NCBI GenBank assembly: GCA_016209225.1
Contig: JACQWO010000008.1
Location: forward strand, 31,664-95,663
Length of the DNA stretch: 64,000 bases
From: Desulfobacterales bacterium
GTDB taxonomy: Bacteria; Desulfobacterota; UBA8473
Reading direction: 5' to 3'
Within the stretch, counting starts at the first letter, position 1; the number at the start of each line of letters is the position of its first letter. Shown piece after piece: positions 43,050 to 52,046 of this stretch. The notes below the pieces were generated by a model. That model had not been told where the DNA came from. It ran no database searches and saw only the letters and a program-made list of their open reading frames with translations. A program made the translations under genes and the position numbers.

Positions 43050-43059
43050 GCCCGCTGTT
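43036..43059. terminator. Bidirectional hairpin between converging vorC and SHOCT genes
   Basis: A perfect 24-base palindrome, each arm AACAGCGGGCTT or its complement. It includes the vorC stop codon and ends one base before the stop of the opposing gene. The same 24 bases form the centre of the palindrome at 60774-60817. Confidence 0.6.
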
Positions 43060-43060
43060 A

Positions 43061-43417
43061 TTATATCAGGTCATTCTTCTTTTCCTCAAACTCCTCCTTG
43101 TTGATCTCACCCCGTGCATACCGTTCTTTGAGGATATCAAGTGCCCTGGAACCGTCTGCGGCAAGGTCTTTTCCACTCCTTGTTGTTTGGATCAGCCACT
43201 TGATGAGGAAAATCAGACCAATAATAACCAAAGCCCAAAAGACTAACATAAAGATCATGCTCAGCCATCCTATTCCCCAACTCCCCATCATGCCAGGCCC
43301 CATATTCCAACCACCGTATCCCCCCCATTGGACGAATGTTTTGTTCCCAAAAAGGAACCCTGAAGTCAAGGGGAAAAAACCCGATAACCCCACTAGTAAA
43401 TGTTCCATAGATATCAT
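43061..43417 (-). CDS. Small membrane protein with C-terminal SHOCT domain
   Basis: A 118-residue protein. A hydrophobic N-terminus (about 5-25) and a strong membrane helix (SMIFMLVFWALVIIGLIFLI, about 53-73) flank a glycine/methionine-rich stretch (GGYGGWNMGPGMMGSWGIGW). The end LDILKERYARGEINKEEFEEKK is a SHOCT motif, usually found at the C-terminus of small membrane proteins and thought to aid oligomerisation. The function is unknown; glycine/methionine-rich relatives are often near metal-handling genes. AGGGAGGGT precedes the ATG. Confidence 0.78.
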   Translation of the reverse strand: MISMEHLLVGLSGFFPLTSGFLFGNKTFVQWGGYGGWNMGPGMMGSWGIGWLSMIFMLVFWALVIIGLIFLIKWLIQTTRSGKDLAADGSRALDILKERYARGEINKEEFEEKKNDLI

Positions 43418-43480
43418 AATACACCCTCCCTTCTTTGAAGTGTTCGCTAGTTTTCCACTCTTTATAGATTCCTCCTTTAG

Positions 43481-44755
43481 TTAATCTTCATTCTCGGAGA
43501 CTCCTGTCTCTTCTTTTTTAATCCGTACCCTTCCTATTGAGCGATCTTCAACTGTACATATCTTGATCCTATAGCGGTCTATGGTCAATTCTTCACCCTC
43601 TTCAGGAATCCTACCCATTTCCTTCAATATCAGAGCCCCCAAAGTAGGATTGTCCTCTTCCGGCAAAGAGACAGTCAGTAACCTGTTAACATCCCTAATT
43701 TTTATGTCACTTTCAATAAGGATTGAACCGTCCTTCTGTAACATGTAGGGACTCTTTATTAGATCAGATTCATCATATATCTCACCCGTAATCTCTTCTA
43801 TGATGTCTTCCATGGTTACGACACCCCTTATATTCCCGTATTCATCTACAACAAAGGCCATGTGTGCCCTCTCTTTTTGAAAATCCAGAAGCTGGACGTA
43901 AACCACCTTTGTCTCCGGGATGAAAAGAGGTTGACGGATAATATCCTTAATAGCTAAATCAGGTCTATTCTTCGCCTTAAAAAAATCTTTGACATGAATA
44001 TAGCCAAGGATATTGTTTATATCCTTTTCATAAACCGGGTACCGCGAAAACACATTTTCCGTAATTACCCTTTCAATTTCATCTAACCCCATACTAACTT
44101 CAATAGAAACAATGTCGTTCACAGGAACCATTAAATCTTCAACAGTCAAATCGGTTAAGTCAAATATGCCCGCAAGCATTCTTCCCTTTCTAGGTTCAAA
44201 GGCTCCCTCTTCCTCGCCCACCTCTATCATTGACTCAATCTCCTCTTCAGTTATAGGCGACCAGCGTGATTTCCCCTTTTGGCCCATTATAAGCAATAGA
44301 AAATGGGAAATCTTTGAAATTACCCATACAATTGGATGAAAAAGAACAGTAAAAAAACGGACAGGATAGATAGCTATTAAGGAAAATTTCAAGGCGTTAT
44401 AAGCTGCATAGGTTTTAGGAGTAACCTCAGAGAAGATCAACAAGAGAAGAGTCATGCAAATAGTTGCAATGAATACCCCTTGTTTTCCGAATACTGAGAT
44501 GGCAATGGCTGTAGTCACTGCCGTAGCAGCAATATTAACTATATTATTACCTACAAGGATAGTGCCTATAAGCTGATCCGGCTCCTTCAATATTTTTTCG
44601 ATCCCTTTCCCTATATTGGGCTTATCTTTTACCAGTTGTTTCACCCGTAACTTGCTCAATGAGAGAAAAGCTGTCTCAGCTCCAGAAAAAAAGGCTGAAC
44701 AGATGAGAAAAAAAACAACCAAAACATACATATACAAATTCTGCATACCTTCCAT
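43481..44755 (-). CDS. CNNM/CorC-family transporter (DUF21, CBS pair, CorC_HlyC domain)
   Basis: A 424-residue inner-membrane protein. The N-terminal DUF21 region has four hydrophobic segments (about 5-165, with SAFFSGAETAFLSLSKLR near 20). Two CBS domains follow (about 200-330; VPVNDIVSIEVSMGLDEIE, FVVDEYGNIRGVVTMEDI), then a CorC_HlyC domain ending near IKICTVEDRSIGRVRI. Family members are Mg2+ or Co2+ exporters or regulators, often misnamed hemolysins. No ion specificity can be read from the sequence. Confidence 0.9.
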   Translation of the reverse strand: MEGMQNLYMYVLVVFFLICSAFFSGAETAFLSLSKLRVKQLVKDKPNIGKGIEKILKEPDQLIGTILVGNNIVNIAATAVTTAIAISVFGKQGVFIATICMTLLLLIFSEVTPKTYAAYNALKFSLIAIYPVRFFTVLFHPIVWVISKISHFLLLIMGQKGKSRWSPITEEEIESMIEVGEEEGAFEPRKGRMLAGIFDLTDLTVEDLMVPVNDIVSIEVSMGLDEIERVITENVFSRYPVYEKDINNILGYIHVKDFFKAKNRPDLAIKDIIRQPLFIPETKVVYVQLLDFQKERAHMAFVVDEYGNIRGVVTMEDIIEEITGEIYDESDLIKSPYMLQKDGSILIESDIKIRDVNRLLTVSLPEEDNPTLGALILKEMGRIPEEGEELTIDRYRIKICTVEDRSIGRVRIKKEETGVSENED

Positions 44756-44788
44756 TTAAATTCCCCTTAGAAATTTCCAATCGTTATT

Positions 44789-44930
44789 AGTTGGTGAAAA
44801 GGATTCAAGGGGTCAAGTGTTTGTTTTCCAAGAATTTTATAAGCGCCTTGAGCATACTCTCAACCCCGCCTATCCCATCTTGAAGTTTCCTTGACTCCTT
44901 GATCCCTTGAATCCTTTTCATCGACCAACT
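44789..44930. repeat. Dispersed repeat, family C, complete copy
   Basis: The left end AGTTGGTGAAAAGGATTCAA and the right end TTGAATCCTTTTCATCGACC are inverted repeats over more than 20 bases, differing by a four-base insertion. The centre is unique (GAATTTTATAAGCGCCTTGAG region). It fills the gap between the CorC gene and the antiporter operon. Confidence 0.75.
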
Positions 44931-45017
44931 CTTTGGGAGATGAACCATTTTGCGTAAATACCTAAAAGGGTAGAGGAAAAATTAGGCTGATGACGATGAT
45001 TGAGTGAGGTTCTCTTT

Positions 45018-46856
45018 TCAGAACAGCAGGCAGATCAAAACATAAAAGAATATTAAGACAAAAGACAAAAGAACTCCCACACCTATAGGGCTACTGGGTA
45101 TGTCTGCGCCATATTCTCTTCCACTTTCCCTTATTTTTTGAAGCTGTATGAATTTGAACTCCAATTCAGCAAGTTTTCCTATTGTACCCGGGGATTCGGC
45201 TTTTGGAACAAATATCTGTGCAGTCTTCAGATGGAAATATCTTATTGCTAACTCAGGAATAAAGAGGGGGTCCCTGCTTAATCTTACAACGGAATTAACC
45301 ACTCTGGAAAGGAATTCCTGCACCTTTAGTCTGAAGCTATTCAAGGGTATATTGCAGAACGTAAAAAAAGCAACCCCCGCCTTTCTATATAACCAGTCAT
45401 TATCAAGATTGACAGCCCTTATCTCTGCTGGATAGATTCCAGAAAGTATGAGGAGAGTAAAGGCTAACGCAGAGAAGAAAAGCAACTGGGAAGAAGCAGT
45501 TACATGTGCTGCTGTATATGGCACATAATCAACTGGATAAGGAAGGATGCTGTAAAGGGCCCCGGGGGCTATACCAATAAAAATGCACAAGAAGGCAGTA
45601 ATCCCCATGGCAAGGAGCATGTTAAGGGGAGGCTCCTTTGCCCTTATGCCGGAGTCATGGGAGAAGAACGCAAAATAAGGGATTTTAATACCTGCATGAT
45701 GGAAGACGCCTGCTGATGCAAACAGCAGAATAAACCATATAATCTTCATGTCTCCCAGGGCAACTGCTTCAATAACCATTGATTTGGTGCAGAAAGCGCT
45801 GAAGAGAGGAAAAGCAGAGATCGAAGCAGCTCCTACAATACAGAATATACATGTCAGTGGCATGGTCTTATACAATCCGCCAAGATCAGTGGCGTTAATC
45901 TTTCCTGTCTGGTGCATAACAGATCCCATAGCCATGAAGAGAAGTGCCTTAAAAAGAATGTCAGCAAAGGCATGAGCAGTAGCGCCATTTATAGACAATT
46001 GCGTGCCTATTCCAATTCCAACCACCATAAATCCTATCTGGTTAATGAGACTGTAGGAAAGCACTCTCCTCAGGTCATTCTCGATGACAGCATAAAAGAT
46101 GGGAAATGCCGTCATTATTGCCCCTATCCATATAAGAGCCTCAGTGCCAGGAAAACCTCTTGCCAGGGCATAAACCGCGCACTTAGTAGTAAAAGCACTC
46201 AGAAATACTGTTCCTGTAACAGTTGACTCTGGATAGGCATCGGTAAGCCATGCGTGGAGTCCTGGCCACGCACAATTGATGCCAAAACCAATAAATATAA
46301 GATAACTTGCAAATCCATTTAATCCTATATACCCAAACTCTATAGAGCCTGTATTTTGTAAATTTATGAGTATGCCTGCCAGAAGACAGACGCCCCCAAA
46401 AATATGCACTAAAAGAAATCTGAATCCTGCGGCGATCGATCTTTTTGTCCTCCGAGTCCAGATAAGACATGTTGCGGTTATTGCCATAATCTCCCATAAG
46501 ACAAAGAAGGAAAACAGGTCTCCTGCAAAAATGACACCTAAAGAAGCCCCTGCGTAAATGATGGCTGCAACATGTTGTAAATCGTCTTTTACATGAATGG
46601 CATAAAGTATCGCTATAAAAGATATTAAATGGAATACATACGCAAAAAGCAAACTGAGCCTGTCAACTTTGCCGAAGACAAGATCATAATCAAGAAATCT
46701 GACTATCCAATGTGTGCCTTCAGGTATATTGATCAGGTTTATGAAGCCGACAACGGGTAACAGCAACAGATATATACTCTTCAGTCTTCCCTTTAAAAGC
46801 GGGATGAGCAATGCCCCGAAGATAAATATCGCCGCAGGTGGAACCGTATTAATCAT
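45018..46856 (-). CDS. Mrp/Mbh-type antiporter large subunit (proton-channel family), copy D3
   Basis: A 612-residue membrane protein of the NuoL/M/N-MrpA/D family with about 14-15 membrane segments. Channel residues are visible: the glutamate in FFVLWEIMAITA, the lysine in AFTTKCAVYALAR, and the broken-helix lysine in HAFADILFKALLFMAMG. After residue 500 there is a long, partly soluble tail (about 110 residues) ending in a last membrane helix near FVLIFFYVLICLLF; this may correspond to the extra C-terminal part of MrpA or NuoL. It is the last gene of the antiporter operon and overlaps the upstream small gene by eight bases. Confidence 0.87.
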   Translation of the reverse strand: MINTVPPAAIFIFGALLIPLLKGRLKSIYLLLLPVVGFINLINIPEGTHWIVRFLDYDLVFGKVDRLSLLFAYVFHLISFIAILYAIHVKDDLQHVAAIIYAGASLGVIFAGDLFSFFVLWEIMAITATCLIWTRRTKRSIAAGFRFLLVHIFGGVCLLAGILINLQNTGSIEFGYIGLNGFASYLIFIGFGINCAWPGLHAWLTDAYPESTVTGTVFLSAFTTKCAVYALARGFPGTEALIWIGAIMTAFPIFYAVIENDLRRVLSYSLINQIGFMVVGIGIGTQLSINGATAHAFADILFKALLFMAMGSVMHQTGKINATDLGGLYKTMPLTCIFCIVGAASISAFPLFSAFCTKSMVIEAVALGDMKIIWFILLFASAGVFHHAGIKIPYFAFFSHDSGIRAKEPPLNMLLAMGITAFLCIFIGIAPGALYSILPYPVDYVPYTAAHVTASSQLLFFSALAFTLLILSGIYPAEIRAVNLDNDWLYRKAGVAFFTFCNIPLNSFRLKVQEFLSRVVNSVVRLSRDPLFIPELAIRYFHLKTAQIFVPKAESPGTIGKLAELEFKFIQLQKIRESGREYGADIPSSPIGVGVLLSFVLIFFYVLICLLF

Positions 46857-47091
46857 AGTAATCCTCTTTTCTCTTTACGAGAGGGCGCAGGATGTATTTT
46901 GCTGCCAAAACCAGGCATACACAGGCGACAAATCCAAAAGTCGCATAAAACTCAGGCCAGCCTTCCCATGGGAAAATAGGATGTTTATTGATGAAGAAGT
47001 CAATGACAAGGAGCAACAATAGCAATATCCAAAATACCCGCAAAAACTTTTTAACATTTTCAGGTTTATCAAAGAAATACTTTTTCTCCAT
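46849..47091 (-). CDS. Small membrane protein in the Mrp-type operon (two helices)
   Basis: An 80-residue protein with two hydrophobic segments (VFWILLLLLLVIDFFI and TFGFVACVCLVLAAKYIL) and a charged C-terminus. I use the ATG at 47091 behind AAGGA; an upstream ATG at 47106 is possible. It overlaps the large subunit gene by eight bases. I do not recognise the family; it is placed like an accessory subunit of the antiporter. Confidence 0.75.
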   Translation of the reverse strand: MEKKYFFDKPENVKKFLRVFWILLLLLLVIDFFINKHPIFPWEGWPEFYATFGFVACVCLVLAAKYILRPLVKRKEDYYD

Positions 47092-47109
47092 CTCATTTTC
47101 CTTCATTTC

Positions 47110-47238
47110 TTAAAGAGTAATCAAAAGGATTAATGCAAGGTATATAGCAGCTATCGCTAAAACTATAGTAAAAACTTTCCCATATCCCGGCACAGGTGCA
47201 TGAGCCAGCACCATTTTTTCTTCTACTTCTTCATTCAT
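47110..47238 (-). CDS. 42-residue single-helix membrane peptide in the Mrp-type operon
   Basis: Reads MNEEVEEKMVLAHAPVPGYG and then a hydrophobic helix VFTIVLAIAAIYLALILLIT. The ATG at 47238 is preceded by GGAGGTTAAGCA, a strong ribosome-binding site with normal spacing. The peptide starts three bases after the stop of the D2 subunit and ends just before the next small gene, so it is very likely translated. An acidic, cytoplasm-facing N-terminus and one helix resemble small accessory subunits of respiratory complexes. No family was recognised. Confidence 0.7.
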   Translation of the reverse strand: MNEEVEEKMVLAHAPVPGYGKVFTIVLAIAAIYLALILLITL

Positions 47239-47241
47239 TGC

Positions 47242-48732
47242 TTAACCTCCTAATACGCTCCGTACAGCAAGGGTAGCTATCTCAAAGAAATGCACAAAGG
47301 CATCAGGAAAAATCCCCAATATCAAAGAGGCAATAGCCGTTGCCATAAGGGGAATTACCATAAACATAGATGCCTCATCAAAATGTGGGTTTACATCTTC
47401 CTTCGGCTTTTTAAAGAAAGAACCGTACACAATAGGGAAGAAGAATGCTGCATCCAGAAGGGCGCTGGTAAGAAAAACAAAAAGAAAGAAAATCTCTTGC
47501 GCCTCAAGAGAACCAAGGCACAGGTACCACTTACTTATGAACCCACAGATAGGAGGTATTCCAGCTACCCCCATAGCGCCTATGGCAAAGGAACCCATGG
47601 TGAGAGGCATCTGTCTGCCCAATCCATCCAGTTCGCTTACATTTTCCTTATGAGTCTTCACATATATAGCACCTGCAACAAAGAACAGAGTGATCTTCAT
47701 AAAGCCGTGAAATGCAATATGAAGCATCCCTCCTTTGATAGCGCTGGTAGAAAGGAGAGCTGCACCCAGGATGATGATGGCAAGGTTATTTATTGTTGAG
47801 AAGGCGAGCCTCCTCTTTAAGTTATCCTGCGCTAAGGCAAAAAAACAGCTGACGATTACGCTAAAGGACACAAAATAGGCTAATATCAACCAGAGTCCCA
47901 TGTCATGGAGAAGATTTGGGCCAAAGACATAGAGGATGACCCTTAATAAACCGAACACACCCGCCTTCACTACTGCCACGGCATGAAGCAAGGCACTCAC
48001 AGGCGCAGGAGCAACCATAGCGGTAGGCAGCCATTCATGTAAGGGCATAATTGCTGCCTTTACACCAAAACCCATAATTAAGGCTACAAAAAGAAATCGG
48101 AGCATATCAGCCGATGCATGGCCTGCTAAAAATCCACCAGGTTTAAAATCAAGAGTCCCGGTCAAGCTATAAATAATTGCTGAAGCTAAAAGGATAACTA
48201 CACCTGCTGTTAATGTATAGGCAAGATATTTCCTGCCGGCCTTTATGGCCTCTGGCGTTTCTTTATGAACCACCAGGGGATAGGTAGCCATGGTCAGTAT
48301 CTCGTAGAAGATAAAGAGGGTTAGTAGATTGGCAGCAAAGGCAATCCCCATGGTAGCGGAAATGGCTATGGCAAAACAGAAGAAATATCTGGTCTGGGCG
48401 TGTTCATCCAGACCTCTCATATAGCCAATGGAATACAGGGAGGTGGCAATCCAAAGGATAGATGCCAGAATGCCAAACAGAAGGCCAAAGGCATCTACCC
48501 TGAATTGTAATAAAAGCCCGGGGGCAAGGGAGATGATAGTATATTCAATAACCTTGCCCTGAAGAACAAAAGGAATCATGGAGGAAACAATAAGGAATTT
48601 AGCCACTGAGGCAAGAATCGTCCATGCTTCCCTAAGATTTCTAGACCTCTCGCCTGTAAGGAGGATAAGACAGGCTGCGATTAGGGAAACAATGATTGCT
48701 AATAGCGGCCTTATTGAATTAACAACCTCCAT
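47242..48732 (-). CDS. Mrp/Mbh-type antiporter large subunit, copy D2
   Basis: A 496-residue proton-channel subunit of MrpD/NuoM type with about 14 membrane segments. Key charged residues: glutamate in TLFIFYEILTMATYP, lysine in LHAVAVVKAGVFGLLR and lysine in FHGFMKITLFFVAG. The cytoplasmic loop near the end reads FKKPKEDVNPHFDEASMF. It follows copy D1 by five bases, with paralogous sequence throughout. Confidence 0.9.
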   Translation of the reverse strand: MEVVNSIRPLLAIIVSLIAACLILLTGERSRNLREAWTILASVAKFLIVSSMIPFVLQGKVIEYTIISLAPGLLLQFRVDAFGLLFGILASILWIATSLYSIGYMRGLDEHAQTRYFFCFAIAISATMGIAFAANLLTLFIFYEILTMATYPLVVHKETPEAIKAGRKYLAYTLTAGVVILLASAIIYSLTGTLDFKPGGFLAGHASADMLRFLFVALIMGFGVKAAIMPLHEWLPTAMVAPAPVSALLHAVAVVKAGVFGLLRVILYVFGPNLLHDMGLWLILAYFVSFSVIVSCFFALAQDNLKRRLAFSTINNLAIIILGAALLSTSAIKGGMLHIAFHGFMKITLFFVAGAIYVKTHKENVSELDGLGRQMPLTMGSFAIGAMGVAGIPPICGFISKWYLCLGSLEAQEIFFLFVFLTSALLDAAFFFPIVYGSFFKKPKEDVNPHFDEASMFMVIPLMATAIASLILGIFPDAFVHFFEIATLAVRSVLGG

Positions 48733-48737
48733 ATCTC

Positions 48738-50300
48738 TTAAAATCCTTCCGGCACTGCAAACTGAATTATAGTGGAGATAATTTTCCCACTGAAAACACC
48801 TAATAGCAGTATCCCTGCAACCATGATGTATATAGGAACAAGCATGCTCAAGGGTGCCTCATCAAAAACAGGATTCGAGGGTTCGAGGGTTCGAGGGTTC
48901 GAGAGCTCGTTCTCGCTTGACCCCTTGAATCCTTGCCCCGTGTGAAGCTCCGCTTCTATCGGGGCTTGACCCCTTGACCCCTCAAAGTATACATTTTCTA
49001 TGACCCTAAAAAATACTACCGCACTTAATAAGCTGCTGAGCACAAGGGCCGCTGCAAATACCCACTGTTGGGCATCAATTGCCCCTAAAATCAAATACCA
49101 TTTGCTGAAAAAGCCACAGGTGGGCGGTATCCCTATTACAGAGAGGGCAGCTATCGTGAAGGCAGCCATGGTAAAGGGCATCTTCCTGTGCAGATGTCTG
49201 AACTGGGAGATATCCCTTGTATCAATCTTATACATGATGGCTCCTGCTACTAAAAACAGGCATGCCATCATAAAGGCATCGTTAAGGATGTGCAGAATGG
49301 CTCCTGTCATGCCCATCCGATTCGCCACACTGATGCCTAACACTATATAACCAACTTCAGCAATTAAGATATAACTGAGCATCCTTTTAAGATCAGATTG
49401 AGCTATGGCTAATATGCAGCCGAACATCATAGCAGCTACAGCTACCCAGCCGAGTATGGTAGTAGCCGGTATAATCTCAATGGCAAAATAAGGTTTAAAT
49501 ATGGTAAACATAACTCTAATCATGACGTATGCACCCACCTTGGTCATTGTGGATGCGACAAATGCGCTTACTGTTGACGGTGCATGGGTATAAGCATCAG
49601 GAAGCCATACATGTAATGGAAAGAGCGCCATCTTTATAGACACTCCTACCAGAAAGAAGGCAAATGCGACTATTACAGCCTTAGACTGGTAAAGCTCAGG
49701 CAATAGTTGGGATAGATTTGCCATATTAAGCGAGCCGGTAACTATATAAAGGTAACCAACGCCCAATAAATAAAAGCAGGCGCCAATAGTACCCATAATC
49801 AAGTAATTAAAACTGGCAAGGGGTGCCTTATCATCTCCCATAGCTATAAGGCCATAGCTTGCCAGGGATGCAATCTCCAAAAGAACATAGAGATTAAAGG
49901 CATCTCCTGTTATTGTTATCCCTAAAAGCCCCATCATTAGCAAGGTGAAGACGGTATAAAACTGGGGGATCTTTTCGGGTATCTCTTTTTCAATACTCTT
50001 CTTTGAATATATGGTCACAACAAGGCTGACGAAGGAGACGATAACCAGTATGAATGCATTGAGGTGATCCACTACATACTCAATGCCCCATGGTGGTTCC
50101 CAATTACCAAGTCGATAGTGAATAGTGCCCTTGTTGATAACTGTCTTTAGGATGCCTAGAGATGAAATGAAGCTTGCCGATATAGCTAAAAGGGCCATGT
50201 AGAAACACAGTCCTTTCTTCCACCAGCCGACAACATTGATAAGTAAGGCCATTATTAAAGGAAAAACAATAATTAAGGCTGGAAATTGTTCTGAAATCAT
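48738..50300 (-). CDS. Mrp/Mbh-type antiporter large subunit, copy D1, with repeat-encoded insertion
   Basis: A 520-residue MrpD/NuoM-type subunit. The glutamate of helix 5 (YVLLEIASLASYG) and the lysine of helix 7 (ASTMTKVGAYVMIR) are kept. The usual broken-helix lysine is missing: the segment reads NDAFMMACLFLVAG where copy D2 has GFMKITLFFVAG. Between VYFEG and VFDEAPLSM it carries about 36 extra hydrophilic residues (SRGQAPIEAELHTGQG and so on) that are encoded by a family C repeat and absent from D2. The reading frame is intact. It overlaps mrpC by four bases. Confidence 0.9.
   Translation of the reverse strand: MISEQFPALIIVFPLIMALLINVVGWWKKGLCFYMALLAISASFISSLGILKTVINKGTIHYRLGNWEPPWGIEYVVDHLNAFILVIVSFVSLVVTIYSKKSIEKEIPEKIPQFYTVFTLLMMGLLGITITGDAFNLYVLLEIASLASYGLIAMGDDKAPLASFNYLIMGTIGACFYLLGVGYLYIVTGSLNMANLSQLLPELYQSKAVIVAFAFFLVGVSIKMALFPLHVWLPDAYTHAPSTVSAFVASTMTKVGAYVMIRVMFTIFKPYFAIEIIPATTILGWVAVAAMMFGCILAIAQSDLKRMLSYILIAEVGYIVLGISVANRMGMTGAILHILNDAFMMACLFLVAGAIMYKIDTRDISQFRHLHRKMPFTMAAFTIAALSVIGIPPTCGFFSKWYLILGAIDAQQWVFAAALVLSSLLSAVVFFRVIENVYFEGSRGQAPIEAELHTGQGFKGSSENELSNPRTLEPSNPVFDEAPLSMLVPIYIMVAGILLLGVFSGKIISTIIQFAVPEGF
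48870..48984. repeat. Family C repeat inside the antiporter D1 coding sequence
   Basis: GGATTCGAGGGTTCGAGGG and further GGTTCGA units on the left, TTGACCCCTTGAATCCTTG in the centre and GGCTTGACCCCTTGACCCC on the right. The length keeps the reading frame of the host gene open. Confidence 0.75.
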
Positions 50301-50698
50301 TTTTTTGTAGCCCTTAACATATCTATTATCTCGTCTTCTTCTAAGGTGTGAAATCTTCTGTAAATCATTATTATCAGTGCCAGGGCAACCCCAGTGGTAC
50401 TGACTCCTACTACTATGGCAGTAAGCATAAGCACGTGGGGCAAAGGGTTAAGATATTGTGCAGCTTCAATAGCATGTGTAACCTCTCCATGCCCATTCTG
50501 AATAATGGGTATTGTAGCCCCCCCCTTTTTCGAAGCGATGGAAACATAATAAAGGATTATGGCCCACTGGAATATGTTCATGCCCATAAGCTTTTTTACT
50601 AAATTGCGCTTGCCAATCATCGCGTAGAAGCCTATCATCATTAGTATTATATAGACCCAGTAATTATACTTGCCTATGATGAATTCTATTGTTTCCAT
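50297..50698 (-). CDS. mrpC: Mrp antiporter subunit C (NuoK-like)
   Basis: A 133-residue protein with three membrane helices. It matches MrpC/NuoK: GFYAMIGKRNLVKKLMGMNI and LPHVLMLTAIVVGVSTTGVA, with the conserved region around ALALIIMIYRR. It overlaps both neighbours by one to four bases, so translation is coupled. Confidence 0.9.
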   Translation of the reverse strand: METIEFIIGKYNYWVYIILMMIGFYAMIGKRNLVKKLMGMNIFQWAIILYYVSIASKKGGATIPIIQNGHGEVTHAIEAAQYLNPLPHVLMLTAIVVGVSTTGVALALIIMIYRRFHTLEEDEIIDMLRATKK

Positions 50699-51156
50699 TA
50701 TTCATCCAATGCTTCTTCGTGTTTACCGCCTGTAACGAGATCAAGAAAAAGAGAAACCATAATAGCCATAACTGTAATTCCTACACCTACTTCAATACTG
50801 AACATGCCATAGTACCTCGCCATAACAGGGTTTACAGGTAAGATTTTGCTGAGTATTCCATAATCGAGGAAATTTGCGCCCAGCAGGAGACACATCCAAC
50901 CAGTCCAGGCATATATAAATACGCCAAGGCTAGAGAATATGTTATTCATTTTTTCTGAAAACCTTCTTTTTGCCTCTGGGAGGTCGAATGCCACTACAAC
51001 GAGCATAAAACTTGCAGCCAGAATACATCCACCCTGAAACCCCCCCCCTGGGCTGCCATGCCCGTGTGCAATCACGTAAAGCCCAAATAACTGTATAAAG
51101 GGTATGAGAAGCCTGCATATTGTTTTTATAATAATGTTTTCCAAAGGTGTAATCAT
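50698..51156 (-). CDS. mrpB: Mrp antiporter subunit B (MnhB domain)
   Basis: A 152-residue membrane protein with four helices. The MnhB signature is LFGLYVIAHGHGSPGGGFQG, followed by GCILAASFMLVVVAFD. The end MVSLFLDLVTGGKHEEALDE is cytoplasmic. Confidence 0.9.
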   Translation of the reverse strand: MITPLENIIIKTICRLLIPFIQLFGLYVIAHGHGSPGGGFQGGCILAASFMLVVVAFDLPEAKRRFSEKMNNIFSSLGVFIYAWTGWMCLLLGANFLDYGILSKILPVNPVMARYYGMFSIEVGVGITVMAIMVSLFLDLVTGGKHEEALDE

Positions 51157-51425
51157 TTGCGCGGCCTCCTTATGAGCATAACGGCTGTAATTCCAGCAGT
51201 GAATATCACCGTGGTTTCAAAAAGGGTATCATAGCCTCTGTAATCGGCAAGTACCGAGGTAACCATGTTGGGTACCCCTGTCTCCTCAACGGTCTTTTCG
51301 ATATATCTTGGTGAGACATGGAGACTGGCTGGAGAGCTAGGATCGCCCCAATCAGGAAAATCTGCCGTAGCATAAATGAGCAGGACACCTGTAATAACCG
51401 TTACAATAAAAGCAAGAGACTTCAA
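51153..51425 (-). CDS. MbhE-like subunit (C-terminal MrpA domain as a separate protein)
   Basis: A 90-residue protein with two helices. SPRYIEKTVEETGVPNMVTS and VLADYRGYDTLFETTVIFTA match the domain that in MrpA lies near the C-terminus and in membrane-bound hydrogenases is subunit E. It overlaps both neighbours by four bases. Confidence 0.87.
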   Translation of the reverse strand: MKSLAFIVTVITGVLLIYATADFPDWGDPSSPASLHVSPRYIEKTVEETGVPNMVTSVLADYRGYDTLFETTVIFTAGITAVMLIRRPRK

Positions 51426-51667
51426 TCCTTTGTCCTCCTTGTAGTTACAAATACTGCGGCTATAAAGAAAGCTGTACTCACCCCCGCTCCTACAGCCGCC
51501 TCGGTAAAAGCCACATCAACAGCTCCCATCTCTGTCCACAACATGCACATTAAGAAGCTAAAGGCACCGAGCAAGACAGTAGCGCTAAAGAGGTCTCTAA
51601 CAGTAATAGCAGCCACAGCACAAATTACTACGAGAGGCAGCAGTATGATGTCCAGTTGCCATATCAT
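51422..51667 (-). CDS. DUF4040/MbhD-like subunit (MrpA domain as a separate protein)
   Basis: An 81-residue, three-helix protein. AITVRDLFSATVLLGAFSFL and GAVDVAFTEAAVGAGVSTAF are characteristic of DUF4040, fused inside MrpA in other bacteria. Here it stands alone, as in MBH-type clusters. Confidence 0.88.
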   Translation of the reverse strand: MIWQLDIILLPLVVICAVAAITVRDLFSATVLLGAFSFLMCMLWTEMGAVDVAFTEAAVGAGVSTAFFIAAVFVTTRRTKD

Positions 51668-51680
51668 ATTATTCCCTCCT

Positions 51681-52046
51681 CTATTTTGGCGGCCATTCTA
51701 TAATAGCTTTCCCATCCTTTGTCCAGGGTAAAATCCCTGAATTGAATGCCGAGTTCAAAAGAGCATGGGTAGCAGTGGGACCCCCTAAGAACCAAAAAAC
51801 AGCGATAAACATTATCTTTAAACTCACCAATATATTTCCAAGTGATAACCCGTCATGCAGGGCATAGAGAGCTATACCAGCACATGATAGAACTACCCCT
51901 AAAGTATCACATTTCCCGGTGGCGTGCATCCTGGAATAAAAGTCGGGAAAACGGAGAAATCCAACAGTTCCGGCAGCAAAGAAAAAGACCCCAAACGAAA
52001 TAAGCACTATCACAACAATATTTAGAACTACCGTTAAAATAGACAT
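51681..52046 (-). CDS. mrpG: Mrp antiporter subunit G
   Basis: A 121-residue protein with three helices and the MnhG motif GFLRFPDFYSRMHATGKCDT near residue 30. It is followed by KIMFIAVFWFLGGPTATHAL, also typical. It directly follows mrpF without spacing. Confidence 0.9.
   Translation of the reverse strand: MSILTVVLNIVVIVLISFGVFFFAAGTVGFLRFPDFYSRMHATGKCDTLGVVLSCAGIALYALHDGLSLGNILVSLKIMFIAVFWFLGGPTATHALLNSAFNSGILPWTKDGKAIIEWPPK

Noticed and set aside
48870..48905. GGTTCGAGGG units resembling a tRNA T-arm
   Set aside because: Tandem repeat copies; no acceptor, D-arm or anticodon arm around them.
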